From: Levilactobacillus senmaizukei DSM 21775 = NBRC 103853
GTDB lineage: Bacteria > Bacillota > Bacilli > Lactobacillales > Lactobacillaceae
Direction: 5' to 3'
Assembly: GCF_001592085.1 (NCBI RefSeq)
Contig: NZ_BCWD01000010.1
Span: 1-64,000, forward strand
DNA length: 64,000 bases
Part shown: in pieces, positions 8,628-16,665 of the stretch
How the letters are laid out: each line of letters starts with the position of its first letter
Numbering within the stretch: the stretch's first letter is position 1
Notes under the pieces: model-generated
The model's input: the letters and a program-made list of their open reading frames with translations, nothing else
Databases searched by the model: none
Told to the model about the DNA's origin: nothing
Position numbers and translations under genes: made by a program

Positions 8628-9593
8628 ATGTTAACAATCCGTGATATTGCGGCCAAGGCTGGTGTGTCGGTCTCTACGGCCTCACGGGCTTTAAATAATA
8701 ATCCCCGTATCAGTCAGGCAACTCGGGACCGAATTCAAAAGTTGGCTGCCGCCGAGGGCTATTTGCCTAACTACAACGCTAAAAATTTAACGGCCGGCGA
8801 AGCCAATGCGGTCGGGGTCGTCTTTCCAAACGCCGAATTGAGCCTGCCGGAGAACCCCTTCTTCATTGACCTGTTACGTGGTATTAATACCGAGTTGGTT
8901 CAACGACACTATGTCTTGTCGGTCGCCATCAGCAAGACGGCCGCCGACCTGTTAACGAATGTGAAATCGATGGTGGTCCAGGGGAAGATTAAGCGATTCG
9001 TCCTGTTCTATGCCCACCAGGATGACCCTATTGCGGCGTTTCTTCGTGACCATCATCTCCGGTTCGTGACGATTGGCCAGCCGGTCGACAGTCCTCAGGA
9101 CATGTTTGTGGATAATGACAATCTCGAGGCGGGAATCGGTGGCGCGAGTTACCTGCTGGACCAATTACAGGTGAAGCATCCCGTGTTTGTTGAGTCGGAG
9201 CACGAGTGGGCCTACGAACGGCAACGGCGCCAGGGATATGAACGGGTCGCCGCTAATTTTAATGTCGCGCCACTAACTTGTCGGCTTGGGGATTTGGATC
9301 GTGTCCAGCGATTCGTGCGGCAACATCCGGCGATCGATGGCATCATGGCAACTGATGATTTTAATGGCATTGAATTTTACCGTTTGTTCCGCGAAGAGTA
9401 CGCGGTCAGTCATTTTCCAATTGTCAGCTTTAATCAGTCGTTACCAGCCGGATTATCCGACGCAGATCTCCATTCGGTCAATTTATTTCCAGAAAAAATG
9501 GGTGCGGCCACGGTTAAATTGTTATTCGCCGACCGGGAGCCGTTGAGAACCGATACACCGGGACAAATCAGTATTCCGTATGAAATTAAATAA
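8628..9593 (+). CDS. LacI/GalR-family regulator, probable maltose operon repressor
   Basis: A 322-residue regulator with an N-terminal LacI helix-turn-helix (TIRDIAAKAGVSVSTASRAL, residues 3-22), a hinge helix (NYNAKNLTAG) and a periplasmic-binding-protein-like effector domain from about residue 60. The ATG at 8628 is chosen over one 57 bases upstream because the helix-turn-helix begins there and AAGGAG lies about 10 bases before it. It sits directly upstream of a sugar MFS gene and maltose phosphorylase. Matching operators in both promoters support autoregulation and control of that operon, as for MalR in lactobacilli. Maltose, or a product of its breakdown, as effector is inference. Confidence 0.85.
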   Translation: MLTIRDIAAKAGVSVSTASRALNNNPRISQATRDRIQKLAAAEGYLPNYNAKNLTAGEANAVGVVFPNAELSLPENPFFIDLLRGINTELVQRHYVLSVAISKTAADLLTNVKSMVVQGKIKRFVLFYAHQDDPIAAFLRDHHLRFVTIGQPVDSPQDMFVDNDNLEAGIGGASYLLDQLQVKHPVFVESEHEWAYERQRRQGYERVAANFNVAPLTCRLGDLDRVQRFVRQHPAIDGIMATDDFNGIEFYRLFREEYAVSHFPIVSFNQSLPAGLSDADLHSVNLFPEKMGAATVKLLFADREPLRTDTPGQISIPYEIK

Positions 9594-9605
9594 ATAGACT
9601 TAGTG

Positions 9606-9638
9606 AACGCTCGGTGGCCCTTTGGTGCCGGGCGTTTT
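9606..9638 (+). terminator. Terminator after the LacI-family gene
   Basis: AACGCTCGG pairs with CCGGGCGTT (one U-G pair), followed by a short T run. It separates the regulator from the maltose operon promoter. Confidence 0.7.
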
Positions 9639-9700
9639 GTGTGCTATCAGGGGAAATGCGAAGCTAAATGGCGAAAGTTTCTGTTGAGGAAAAATTTTGC

Positions 9701-9737
9701 GCAAACGGTTGCATTAAAATGTAAGCGGTGTCATAAT
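9701..9737 (+). promoter_or_regulatory. Maltose operon promoter and LacI-type operator
   Basis: GCAAACGGTTGC (9701-9712) overlaps the -35 TTGCAT (9709-9714); CATAAT follows after 17 bases (9732-9737). A repressor bound here would block polymerase. The near match at 8563-8574 supports control by the adjacent LacI-family protein. Confidence 0.7.
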
Positions 9738-9796
9738 AACTTCAGGTCATCACGTGATTGCAAGTATGATTAAATGAGATTGAGGAGGTTTTCGTT

Positions 9797-11158
9797 ATGG
9801 CAGAAGCGTCTTCTGCTGCAGCGGCCAAGGCCCATAATCGGCTACCGAAGCTACCTGCTAGCACAATTTGGATGATTAATTTTGGTTTCTTAGGGGTGCA
9901 AACCGCGTTCACCCTGCAAAGTTCACAAATGAGTCGGATCTTTCAAACTCTCGGGGCTGACCCGAACAGTTTGGGATGGTTCTTTATCTTGCCACCATTG
10001 GCTGGACTAGTGGTTCAACCGATCGTGGGGTATTATTCTGACCGGACCTGGGCACCGAAGTTCGGTGGTCGGCGGCTGCCGTACCTCTTACTAGGAACGA
10101 TTATTGCCGTCATTGTCATGTTCCTCTTACCCAACTCTGGAAGTTTGGGCTTCGGTTATGCCTCAGTGGCGGCGCTACTGTTTGGAGCGGTTACCGTGGC
10201 GTTCTTGGACCTGTCCTCAAACGTTGCCATGCAACCTTTTAAGATGATGGTGGGGGACATGGTTAACGACGATCAGAAGAGCTATGCGTACGGGATTCAA
10301 AGTTTCCTGTCCAACACTGGGGCCGTCGTGGCGGCCGTGTTGCCATTCCTCTTTGCCTTAATGAGCATTCGCAACACGGCTGCTCGAGGTGTGGTGCCCG
10401 ATACGGTTAAGGTCGCCTTCTATGTGGGGGCCGCCTTACTCATCATTACCAGTCTATTTACGATTTTTCGCGTTAAAGAATACGATCCCGATACTTACGC
10501 ACTCTACCATGGGATTGATAAGGAAGATAACACTTCCGGTGGCAACTGGTGGACACTGCTGAAGTCCGCGCCTAAGGTCTTCTGGACGGTGACCTTGGTT
10601 CAATTCTTCTGCTGGGTGGCCTTCCAATATCTGTGGACTTACTCCGTTGGGGCGATTGCCTTAAACGTTTGGCATACCACCGATCCAGCTTCGCATGCCT
10701 ACCAAACGGCCGCAAACTGGTACGGGGTTTTAGCCGCCGTTCAATCAATTGCTGCCGTTGTCTGGTCCTATGCGTTAGCCAAGTTGCCTAACCGATTACA
10801 TAAGCTTGGTTATGCTGGGAGCTTGGGCTTAGGAGCCCTTGGATTCATTTCGGTCTTCTTCATCCACGACAAGAACCTGTTGATCCTGTCCTTTGTCCTG
10901 GTGGGAATTGCCTGGGCAGCGATGAATACTTACCCGCTAACGATGGTCACAAACGCTTTGTCTGGGGCCCACATGGGGACTTACCTCGGCTTGTTTAACG
11001 GGTCCATCTGCCTGCCACAAATCGTGGCCTCATTGGCTAGTTTCTCACTGTACCCATTACTGGGTGGACGGCAAGTCAATATGTTCCTCTTGGCCGGCCT
11101 GATCATGGTCATCGGGGCGCTGTCAGTTGGGTCGATCAAGGAAACTTATAAGGCTTAG
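9797..11158 (+). CDS. MFS sugar transporter, probable maltose carrier
   Basis: A 453-residue membrane carrier with about 12 helices. The opening region (FGFLGVQTAFTLQSSQMSRI, LGWFFILPPLAG, QPIVGYYSDRTW) matches the SLC45-like sugar:proton symporter branch of the MFS rather than drug pumps; the motif A loop is GYYSDRTWAPKFGGRR. It sits between a LacI-family regulator and maltose phosphorylase, with GAGGAGG 8 bases before the ATG, so maltose uptake for intracellular phosphorolysis is the likely role. That substrate is inferred from context, and other alpha-glucosides are possible. Confidence 0.85.
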   Translation: MAEASSAAAAKAHNRLPKLPASTIWMINFGFLGVQTAFTLQSSQMSRIFQTLGADPNSLGWFFILPPLAGLVVQPIVGYYSDRTWAPKFGGRRLPYLLLGTIIAVIVMFLLPNSGSLGFGYASVAALLFGAVTVAFLDLSSNVAMQPFKMMVGDMVNDDQKSYAYGIQSFLSNTGAVVAAVLPFLFALMSIRNTAARGVVPDTVKVAFYVGAALLIITSLFTIFRVKEYDPDTYALYHGIDKEDNTSGGNWWTLLKSAPKVFWTVTLVQFFCWVAFQYLWTYSVGAIALNVWHTTDPASHAYQTAANWYGVLAAVQSIAAVVWSYALAKLPNRLHKLGYAGSLGLGALGFISVFFIHDKNLLILSFVLVGIAWAAMNTYPLTMVTNALSGAHMGTYLGLFNGSICLPQIVASLASFSLYPLLGGRQVNMFLLAGLIMVIGALSVGSIKETYKA

Positions 11159-11246
11159 CGGAAAGCTAACGTACTTGAATTTGGATGTTCCGGCTGGCGG
11201 AATGAACGGTCGGTCATCGTCAATTAATTGAAGGAGACTTACGATC

Positions 11247-13502
11247 ATGAAAAGAATTTTTGATGTTCAGCCGTGGCATGTCATTACCCATACCTTTGAT
11301 CCCAAAGACAAACGGCTCCAGGAGTCAATGACCAGCCTCGGTAATGAGTATATGGGGATGCGGGGCAACTTTGAAGAGGGCTACAGCGGTGATTCGCTCC
11401 AAGGCATCTACCTCGGTGGCGTCTGGTATCCCGATAAGACCCGGGTCGGTTGGTGGAAGAATGGCTACCCTAAATATTTCGGCAAGGTGGTTAATGCCGT
11501 TAACTTCATCAAGGAACCCATTGAGGTTAATGGGACGCCACTCGACTTAGCCCAAGATGACATTAGTGACTTTACCCTTGATCTCGATATGAAGCGAGCG
11601 GTGTTAACCCGGTCCTTTACGTTAGAACGGGGGACCGTGCGGGTCGCCTTCAAATTTGAACGGTTCTTGAGCGTTAGCCAACGTCAATTGGCGGTCCAAC
11701 GGGTTAGCGTGAAGAATTTGGGGGCTGAGGCGATCGACGTGACCGTGAAGCCTAGTATCGATGCCGATGTTAAGAACGAGGAGGCCAACTACGACGAACG
11801 TTTCTGGGACGTTCTTGACACCGAACAGGCCACCGACCGGGGGAGTGTGGTTGCCAAGACGACGCCCAATCCTTTTGGTACGCCGCAGTTCACCTCGGGG
11901 ATGGAGATGCGCGTGGTCACCGACCTAACCAATGTGGCCATCACCCAACCGAATGCCAAGGAAGTTATGACGGCTTATACCGGTCATTTGGCGGCAAATG
12001 CCAGCGTCGAGCTGGAAAAACGCGTGATTGTTGTCACCTCCAGAGATTATGCCGATCAGGCCAAGTTGACCTCAGCCATGCATGCACTGAGCGACCGGGT
12101 TGCCAACGAGAGCTACGCCGCTCTGCTGGCCGACCACACGGCCATTTGGGCCCAACGTTGGGAAAAGTCCGACGTGATCATTGAGGGCGATGACGAATCG
12201 CAACAAGGAATTCGCTTCAATCTCTTTCAGTTATTCTCTACCTACTATGGGGAAGACTCACGGTTGAACATTGGACCCAAGGGATTTACCGGTGAAAAGT
12301 ACGGTGGGGCCACCTACTGGGACACCGAAGCCTTTGCGATTCCCGTTTATCTGGGGATTACGAACCCTGAGGTCACGCGTAATCTGTTGATGTATCGTTA
12401 CAAACAACTGGATGGGGCTTATGTCAATGCCCAACAACAAGGTTTGAACGGGGCCCTCTTCCCAATGGTGACGTTCGACGGGATCGAATGCCATAACGAA
12501 TGGGAGATTACCTTTGAAGAAATTCACCGTAACGGGGACATTGCGTTTGCCATTTACAACTACACCCGTTACACCGGGGACACCAGTTACGTGCTGCACG
12601 AAGGAGCCAAGGTCTTGACCGAGATTTCACGGTTCTGGGCCGACCGGGTCCACTTTAGCAAGCGAAATCAAGCCTACATGATCCACGGGGTGACCGGTGC
12701 CGATGAATACGAAAATAACGTGGATAACAACTGGGACACTAACATGCTGGCTCAGTGGACGTTAAAGTACACGCTGGGCATTTTGGACCAGGTCGATTCG
12801 GCCACGGCCAAGAGCTTAGCCGTCTCTGACGCTGAACGGGCCCAATGGCACGACATTGTTAAGCGGATGTATCTGCCCTACGACAAGGATCTCAATATCT
12901 TTGTGCAACACGATGGCTTTCTGGATAAGGACATTGAACCCGTCAGTGCCATTCCGGCCGACCAACGACCAATCAACCAACATTGGTCTTGGGATAAGAT
13001 CCTCAGGTCGCCCTACATCAAGCAAGGGGATGTGCTGCAAGGTATTTGGGACTTTATTGATGACTACACGCCAGAACAGAAGAAGGCCAACTTCGACTTC
13101 TATGAACCATTGACGGTTCATGAATCCAGCCTGTCACCCGCGATTCACGCGGTACTGGCCGCTGACCTGCACTATGAAGACAAGGCCGTTGAACTCTATT
13201 CACGGACGGCACGGTTGGATCTCGACAACTACAACAACGACACGACGGATGGCTTGCACATTACGGCCATGACCGGTGGTTGGATTGCGGTGGTCCAAGG
13301 CTTCGCTGGAATGCGGGTCCGCCATGGACAGTTGCATTACGCGCCATTCTTACCAAAGACCTGGACGAGCTACACGTTTCGGCAGGTCTTCCGGGGACGG
13401 CTGATCGAGGTCAGCGTTCACGCGGATGGCTCGCACTTTAAGTTAATCAGTGGGGACCCACTGACCATTGATGTGGCCGGTGACCCCTTAGAGCTTAAGT
13501 AA
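11247..13502 (+). CDS. Maltose phosphorylase (GH65)
   Basis: It is predicted to split maltose with inorganic phosphate into beta-D-glucose 1-phosphate and glucose in the cytosol, saving an ATP in heterofermentative lactobacilli. The 751 residues match the full GH65 length: an N-terminal beta-sandwich (1-270), a helical linker, an (alpha/alpha)6 catalytic barrel (about 330-680) and a small C-terminal beta domain. The general acid is Glu487 in TGADEYENNVDNNW, the same number reported for the Lactobacillus brevis enzyme. HNEWEITFEE (about 416-425) and the phosphate-site region TTDGLHITAMTGGW are also present. The ATG at 11247 has GAAGGAG about 10 bases upstream. Beta-phosphoglucomutase, the usual next enzyme, is not in this window. 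Confidence 0.95.
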   Translation: MKRIFDVQPWHVITHTFDPKDKRLQESMTSLGNEYMGMRGNFEEGYSGDSLQGIYLGGVWYPDKTRVGWWKNGYPKYFGKVVNAVNFIKEPIEVNGTPLDLAQDDISDFTLDLDMKRAVLTRSFTLERGTVRVAFKFERFLSVSQRQLAVQRVSVKNLGAEAIDVTVKPSIDADVKNEEANYDERFWDVLDTEQATDRGSVVAKTTPNPFGTPQFTSGMEMRVVTDLTNVAITQPNAKEVMTAYTGHLAANASVELEKRVIVVTSRDYADQAKLTSAMHALSDRVANESYAALLADHTAIWAQRWEKSDVIIEGDDESQQGIRFNLFQLFSTYYGEDSRLNIGPKGFTGEKYGGATYWDTEAFAIPVYLGITNPEVTRNLLMYRYKQLDGAYVNAQQQGLNGALFPMVTFDGIECHNEWEITFEEIHRNGDIAFAIYNYTRYTGDTSYVLHEGAKVLTEISRFWADRVHFSKRNQAYMIHGVTGADEYENNVDNNWDTNMLAQWTLKYTLGILDQVDSATAKSLAVSDAERAQWHDIVKRMYLPYDKDLNIFVQHDGFLDKDIEPVSAIPADQRPINQHWSWDKILRSPYIKQGDVLQGIWDFIDDYTPEQKKANFDFYEPLTVHESSLSPAIHAVLAADLHYEDKAVELYSRTARLDLDNYNNDTTDGLHITAMTGGWIAVVQGFAGMRVRHGQLHYAPFLPKTWTSYTFRQVFRGRLIEVSVHADGSHFKLISGDPLTIDVAGDPLELK

Positions 13503-13506
13503 AGTA

Positions 13507-13545
13507 AAAGGCCATCACGAGAAATTTCTCGTGGTGGCCTTTTTG
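13507..13545 (+). terminator. Terminator after maltose phosphorylase
   Basis: AAAGGCCATCACGAGAAA pairs with its near-perfect complement and runs into a T tract. The A-rich left flank makes it usable from the minus strand too, where it would end the 144-aa gene. Confidence 0.9.
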
Positions 13546-13558
13546 GCTGGAAACGGTC

Positions 13559-13993
13559 TTAGAACATTTGTGACCGTTGTTGTTCGTTTTTAAGTTGAAC
13601 CAGCTTAGAATCGTTCCGCCAGTAAGTTACCCATTCACCGGTGGTGGTCAAGCTTGAAAGGTCCAAGTTATCAGAAGTCGTGATTTCCTTTTCGATCCGA
13701 TCACGGAAAGTCGTGATGAGGTCGTTAAAGGTCTTCAGGTTTTCTTCCAGGTCGGCGCCGCCTAATTTGACGAGGCGTTCACGGAATTCTTCCCGAACTT
13801 CTTTTTCAATGTTGCGCAACTTACGTTCGTTGTTGCGAGCCAGCTTAGGCTGGTTGTCAATGTCAAATGACATTTCTGGGGTGTAACCAACGAATTGGGC
13901 GTTCAACTTGGGGGTGTTGGCTCCTGCATAAGGGGAGTTAGCACTCTGACCGAAAACGTCAAAGACATTGATTGCGGTTAAAACTTCTGCCAA
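13559..13993 (-). CDS. Hypothetical 144-aa soluble protein with coiled coil
   Basis: I do not recognise this protein. It is soluble and charged, with no signal peptide or membrane helix. The first 50 residues contain NVFDVFGQSANSPYAGAN and GYTPEMSFDID; residues 50-115 are strongly helical and coiled-coil-like (RKLRNIEKEVREEFRERL ... FRDRIEKEI); the tail is polar. The start is a TTG at 13993 with AAAGGAG 9 bases upstream; the open frame extends further but has no ribosome site. It lies downstream of the zinc-independent S14 gene on the same strand, beyond a terminator, so it may be transcribed by read-through or from a weak promoter. The codon pattern looks like its neighbours. Confidence 0.75.
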   Translation of the reverse strand: MAEVLTAINVFDVFGQSANSPYAGANTPKLNAQFVGYTPEMSFDIDNQPKLARNNERKLRNIEKEVREEFRERLVKLGGADLEENLKTFNDLITTFRDRIEKEITTSDNLDLSSLTTTGEWVTYWRNDSKLVQLKNEQQRSQMF

Positions 13994-14035
13994 TTTAAGC
14001 ACTCCTTTTAAGTGTGATAAATTCAGTGTAAGCCA

Positions 14036-14078
14036 CAAAAAAACCCACGTCAAACGCAAATGATAACGTTTCCGTGGG
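14036..14078 (-). terminator. Terminator after rpsN (minus strand)
   Basis: On the minus strand, CCCACGGAAACG pairs with CGTTTGACGTGGG and is followed by seven T. The loop contains AACGTTATCATTT, a shortened copy of the Zur-like box upstream of the same gene. Confidence 0.8.
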
Positions 14079-14091
14079 ATTGATTTTGGGG

Positions 14092-14361
14092 TTACCAGCT
14101 GGCCTTAGTCACACCAGGGATTTGACCCGCGTGGGCGAGCTCCCTGAAGTTTAGCCGAGAGAGCCCGAATTTTCGCATATAGGCGTGTGGCCGGCCATCT
14201 AGATGGTCGCGACGATGAATTCGCGTAGGCGACGCATCCCGAGGCAACAGGGCGAGTGCCGCATAGTCACCGGCGGCCTTTAATTCAGCTCGTTGGTTGG
14301 CGTATTTCGCAACGGTGGCCTCAATCTTACGGGCCTTAGCAATTTTTGATTTCTTAGCCAT
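14092..14361 (-). CDS. rpsN: 30S ribosomal protein S14, zinc-independent (C-minus) type
   Basis: An 89-residue S14 protein that replaces the zinc-ribbon S14 in the small subunit head when zinc is scarce. It starts [12 protein letters not shown] and ends with [22 protein letters not shown], the conserved S14 tail. It has no cysteines, so it lacks the CxxC pairs of the zinc-binding paralogue, and at 89 residues it is longer than that 61-residue form. The ATG at 14361 is chosen because the S14 family begins there and AGGAGACT lies about 8 bases upstream; 14 extra in-frame codons upstream cross the putative Zur box and are unlikely to be translated. Confidence 0.93.
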   Translation of the reverse strand: MAKKSKIAKARKIEATVAKYANQRAELKAAGDYAALALLPRDASPTRIHRRDHLDGRPHAYMRKFGLSRLNFRELAHAGQIPGVTKASW

Positions 14362-14380
14362 GATCAGTCTCCTTTTTAAA

Positions 14381-14395
14381 TGATAATGATTACGT
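14381..14395 (-). promoter_or_regulatory. Putative Zur operator upstream of rpsN
   Basis: TGATAATGATTACGT is a 7-1-7 interrupted dyad of the Fur/Zur type, with flanking AAA and TTT, about 20 bases before the rpsN start. Zur control of zinc-independent ribosomal protein paralogues is established in Bacillus; its use here is inferred from the site and the gene. Confidence 0.6.
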
Positions 14396-14471
14396 TTTAC
14401 CAATGTATCATAGGGTCATAGGAGCGTCAACGACAACGACTCAATCGGATAAAATATTTTGGACCCAATCG

Positions 14472-14499
14472 AAAAAGCCCGCCATACTTAGTGGCGGGC
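14472..14499 (-). terminator. Terminator after aldose 1-epimerase
   Basis: On the minus strand GCCCGCC pairs with GGCGGGC across a 9-base loop and is followed by five T. Confidence 0.85.
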
Positions 14500-14513
14500 G
14501 GATCGATCGTGTT

Positions 14514-15545
14514 TTAGTAAGTCAGGTCGTAGCTAATTTGGTAGCAACGCGTCTCACCGGCTGGGAGACTCACGTCGCCGAACTCTGGATGGTTGGGGGA
14601 GTCCGGTAAGCTTTGAGCTTCTAGCGCAATCCCCATGTAAGGCTGACCGGGTCCGCTGGCGAGCTTCATGGTCGAGTTAAAGGAATTCCCCGTGAAGACG
14701 ACCAGCGCGTTACGGTCGGACTTAATGGTGACACTCCGGTGGGTTAGCGGATCGCTGAGCTTGGCAATGGCCAGGTCGGCGTCTGGTGTCACGTGGTAGA
14801 CGTCATCGAGGCCTTGTTCGGGGATGTCTTGCAGTGCTCGCAACGACTCGCCCAGGTTTTGACCGTTGGCGAAGTCATAAGCCGAACCCGTATTAGGCAA
14901 CATCCGACCGGTTGGTAACTTTTCATCATCCAATTCAAGTCGTTCCGTGCTATTAACTTGCAGGGTTTGCCCAGCAATCAGGTCGTCGTCGCTCAGGTTA
15001 AAGTAGAGGTGGGCGGTTGGGTTGAACAAGGTCAGCGCTGTACTATTTCCAACAAATTCCAAGTGGACGCGATCCTGGTTATCGAGGGAATAAATCATCT
15101 GCGCAGTTAAATCACCAGGATAAGTGTCATCGGTCGATTTGAAGGTGTGGGTAAGAATAATTCGGGGTTCGTTGGGATCGGTCGTATCAATTTGACCAGC
15201 CCAATTGACGGTGTTAAAGCCATCAGGGCCCCCATGCAACGTATTCTGGCCCTCATTCGTGGCGACGTGGTAGGTTTGTTGACCTAGTGAAAAGGTTCCG
15301 CGGCTAATTCGTCCGCCGGTTCGACCAATTCCCATGCAAACATAGAACGGATTATCAAGGTAATGGGCCATCTTGTGGTAAGATAGCACCAAATTCCGGT
15401 CACCCTTGTCAGTCGGGACAGACAGCGTGTGTAGCGTAGCGCCCCAGCTTAGGACAGCTAATTTGACCCCATGGTCGTTTTCGATCGAATATTCAGTGAC
15501 GGCCTCATCTTCATAGGTATCCCAGTGCTTCGTAGCAGTTTGCAT
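14514..15545 (-). CDS. galM: Aldose 1-epimerase (mutarotase)
   Basis: It is predicted to interconvert the alpha and beta anomers of glucose or galactose in the cytosol. The 343 residues are the normal GalM length. Visible features are SWGATLHTLSVP near residue 33, the substrate-binding FNPTAHLYFNLSDDD (His is the catalytic acid) near 168-182, the TGNSFNST region near 285 and a late ALEAQSLPDSPNHP segment containing the conserved catalytic Glu. The ATG at 15545 has GAGGAG 8 bases upstream. A consensus promoter and cre-like site lie directly upstream. Phosphorolysis of maltose releases free glucose, so proximity to the maltose genes fits a role in supplying the correct anomer for glucokinase. 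Confidence 0.93.
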   Translation of the reverse strand: MQTATKHWDTYEDEAVTEYSIENDHGVKLAVLSWGATLHTLSVPTDKGDRNLVLSYHKMAHYLDNPFYVCMGIGRTGGRISRGTFSLGQQTYHVATNEGQNTLHGGPDGFNTVNWAGQIDTTDPNEPRIILTHTFKSTDDTYPGDLTAQMIYSLDNQDRVHLEFVGNSTALTLFNPTAHLYFNLSDDDLIAGQTLQVNSTERLELDDEKLPTGRMLPNTGSAYDFANGQNLGESLRALQDIPEQGLDDVYHVTPDADLAIAKLSDPLTHRSVTIKSDRNALVVFTGNSFNSTMKLASGPGQPYMGIALEAQSLPDSPNHPEFGDVSLPAGETRCYQISYDLTY

Positions 15546-15570
15546 AGCAGCTCCTCGATTCCGAATATTT

Positions 15571-15622
15571 TAAAGCGTTTTCATTACATTTCATTATATT
15601 TTTTCTGATGGGCCAATGTCAA
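15571..15622 (-). promoter_or_regulatory. galM promoter with cre site at the transcript start
   Basis: Read on the minus strand, TTGACA (15617-15622) and TATAAT (15593-15598) are perfect consensus boxes 18 bases apart. ATGAAAACGCTTTA (15571-15584) matches the cre consensus at all but one fixed position and lies across the expected transcript start, where bound CcpA would block transcription. Confidence 0.8.
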
Positions 15623-15719
15623 ATAGAGAATGTTGTTCCGAGCAGAAAGTTTTTAAGTTGGTGGGCATTGTCAGCGTCTCACGATTGGCAATAAATTGCG
15701 TTCGTAACCAGAACTTAAC

Positions 15720-15748
15720 TTGTGCACAATCGAAAAAACTGGCATAAT
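15720..15748 (+). promoter_or_regulatory. Promoter of the alpha/beta hydrolase gene
   Basis: TTGTGC and CATAAT are separated by 17 bases, about 25 bases before the ATG. Confidence 0.6.
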
Positions 15749-15773
15749 GGTTTAATTATGAGGGGGAGCATCT

Positions 15774-16595
15774 ATGAACCGCACGCAATATTGGCGGGTA
15801 GGATTGTTTGCCGGAAGTTGGTTAGTTTGGCTGAGTCGCCGTCACCGGGGAAATCGCCCGGTGGCTTTAGGTGAGCGTCGCGCAGATTGCCACTATGCAG
15901 CTCGTCCCACCTTATTAATCCCCGGTTGGGGCGGTCAAGCGGGAACCTACCGCGGATTTATTCGTTGGTCAACGCGTCAGCATCTGGCGCATCCGGCGCT
16001 AGTGGTTCACGTGGACCATCTTGGTCACCGCCACTGGCATGGTGTATGGGATGGTCAGGCGACGAATCCCTTGGTTCAGGTCCTATTTGATCACGCTTGG
16101 ACGCGAACCTATGAGCCACAGATTCGTTGGCTGACCGGGGTACTTAGTGATTTGTCCCGGCGATACGGGGTGACTAGTTTCAATGCGATTGCTCATTCCT
16201 GGGGTGGCAGCGCCCTGATTCATAGTGTTTTCGCTGCCCGGTCAGCCGATCACCTGCCGCGACTCCATCAGTTATTACTGCTGGGGGCGCCGGTTGATGA
16301 GTCTCCCAGAAATGCCCCGCCAGATGCAGCCTTTCGTCGTCTAGCCACGTTGAAAGCTGATCTGGACCATTTGCGTGGTGGCCGGGTATTGAACGTCTAC
16401 GGGACACTAGGGGGGCGTCCAACGGATGGTGCTGTACCGGTTAGTCAGATTACCCCACTTCGCCGAGTGGTCGCCAGGAGTCCCTTGGCTTATCGGGAAC
16501 ACGAGGTCGTTGGGATTGGGCACAGCCGGTTGCATTCTGCTCGTCAGATGTGGGGACTCATGAGTCAGTGGCTCTGGTTATCCACCAGTGATTAA
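15774..16595 (+). CDS. Alpha/beta hydrolase, DUF915-like
   Basis: A 273-residue serine hydrolase of the alpha/beta fold, close to the DUF915 group common in lactobacilli. The N-terminus (residues 5-20) is a hydrophobic signal or anchor helix, so the enzyme is probably exported or membrane-tethered. The oxyanion region is LLIPGWGG near residue 49, the nucleophile Ser lies in IAHSWGGSA near 143, and the likely acid and base are Asp in RPTDGAVPVSQ and His in VVGIGHSRLHSA. The ATG has GGGGGAG 8 bases upstream. It is a single gene between the divergent galM and the convergent HAD gene. The substrate is unknown. Confidence 0.8.
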   Translation: MNRTQYWRVGLFAGSWLVWLSRRHRGNRPVALGERRADCHYAARPTLLIPGWGGQAGTYRGFIRWSTRQHLAHPALVVHVDHLGHRHWHGVWDGQATNPLVQVLFDHAWTRTYEPQIRWLTGVLSDLSRRYGVTSFNAIAHSWGGSALIHSVFAARSADHLPRLHQLLLLGAPVDESPRNAPPDAAFRRLATLKADLDHLRGGRVLNVYGTLGGRPTDGAVPVSQITPLRRVVARSPLAYREHEVVGIGHSRLHSARQMWGLMSQWLWLSTSD

Positions 16596-16621
16596 GACTC
16601 ACAGAACGGTTAACGCCAAAA

Positions 16622-16648
16622 AGAACCTGGAATATTATTCCAGGTTCT
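16622..16648. terminator. Bidirectional terminator between hydrolase and HAD genes
   Basis: AGAACCTGG and CCAGGTTCT form the base of a nearly perfect dyad. The minus-strand side runs into TTTTT, so it mainly ends the HAD gene. Confidence 0.8.
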
Positions 16649-16665
16649 AAATGGTTTAGCTGACG

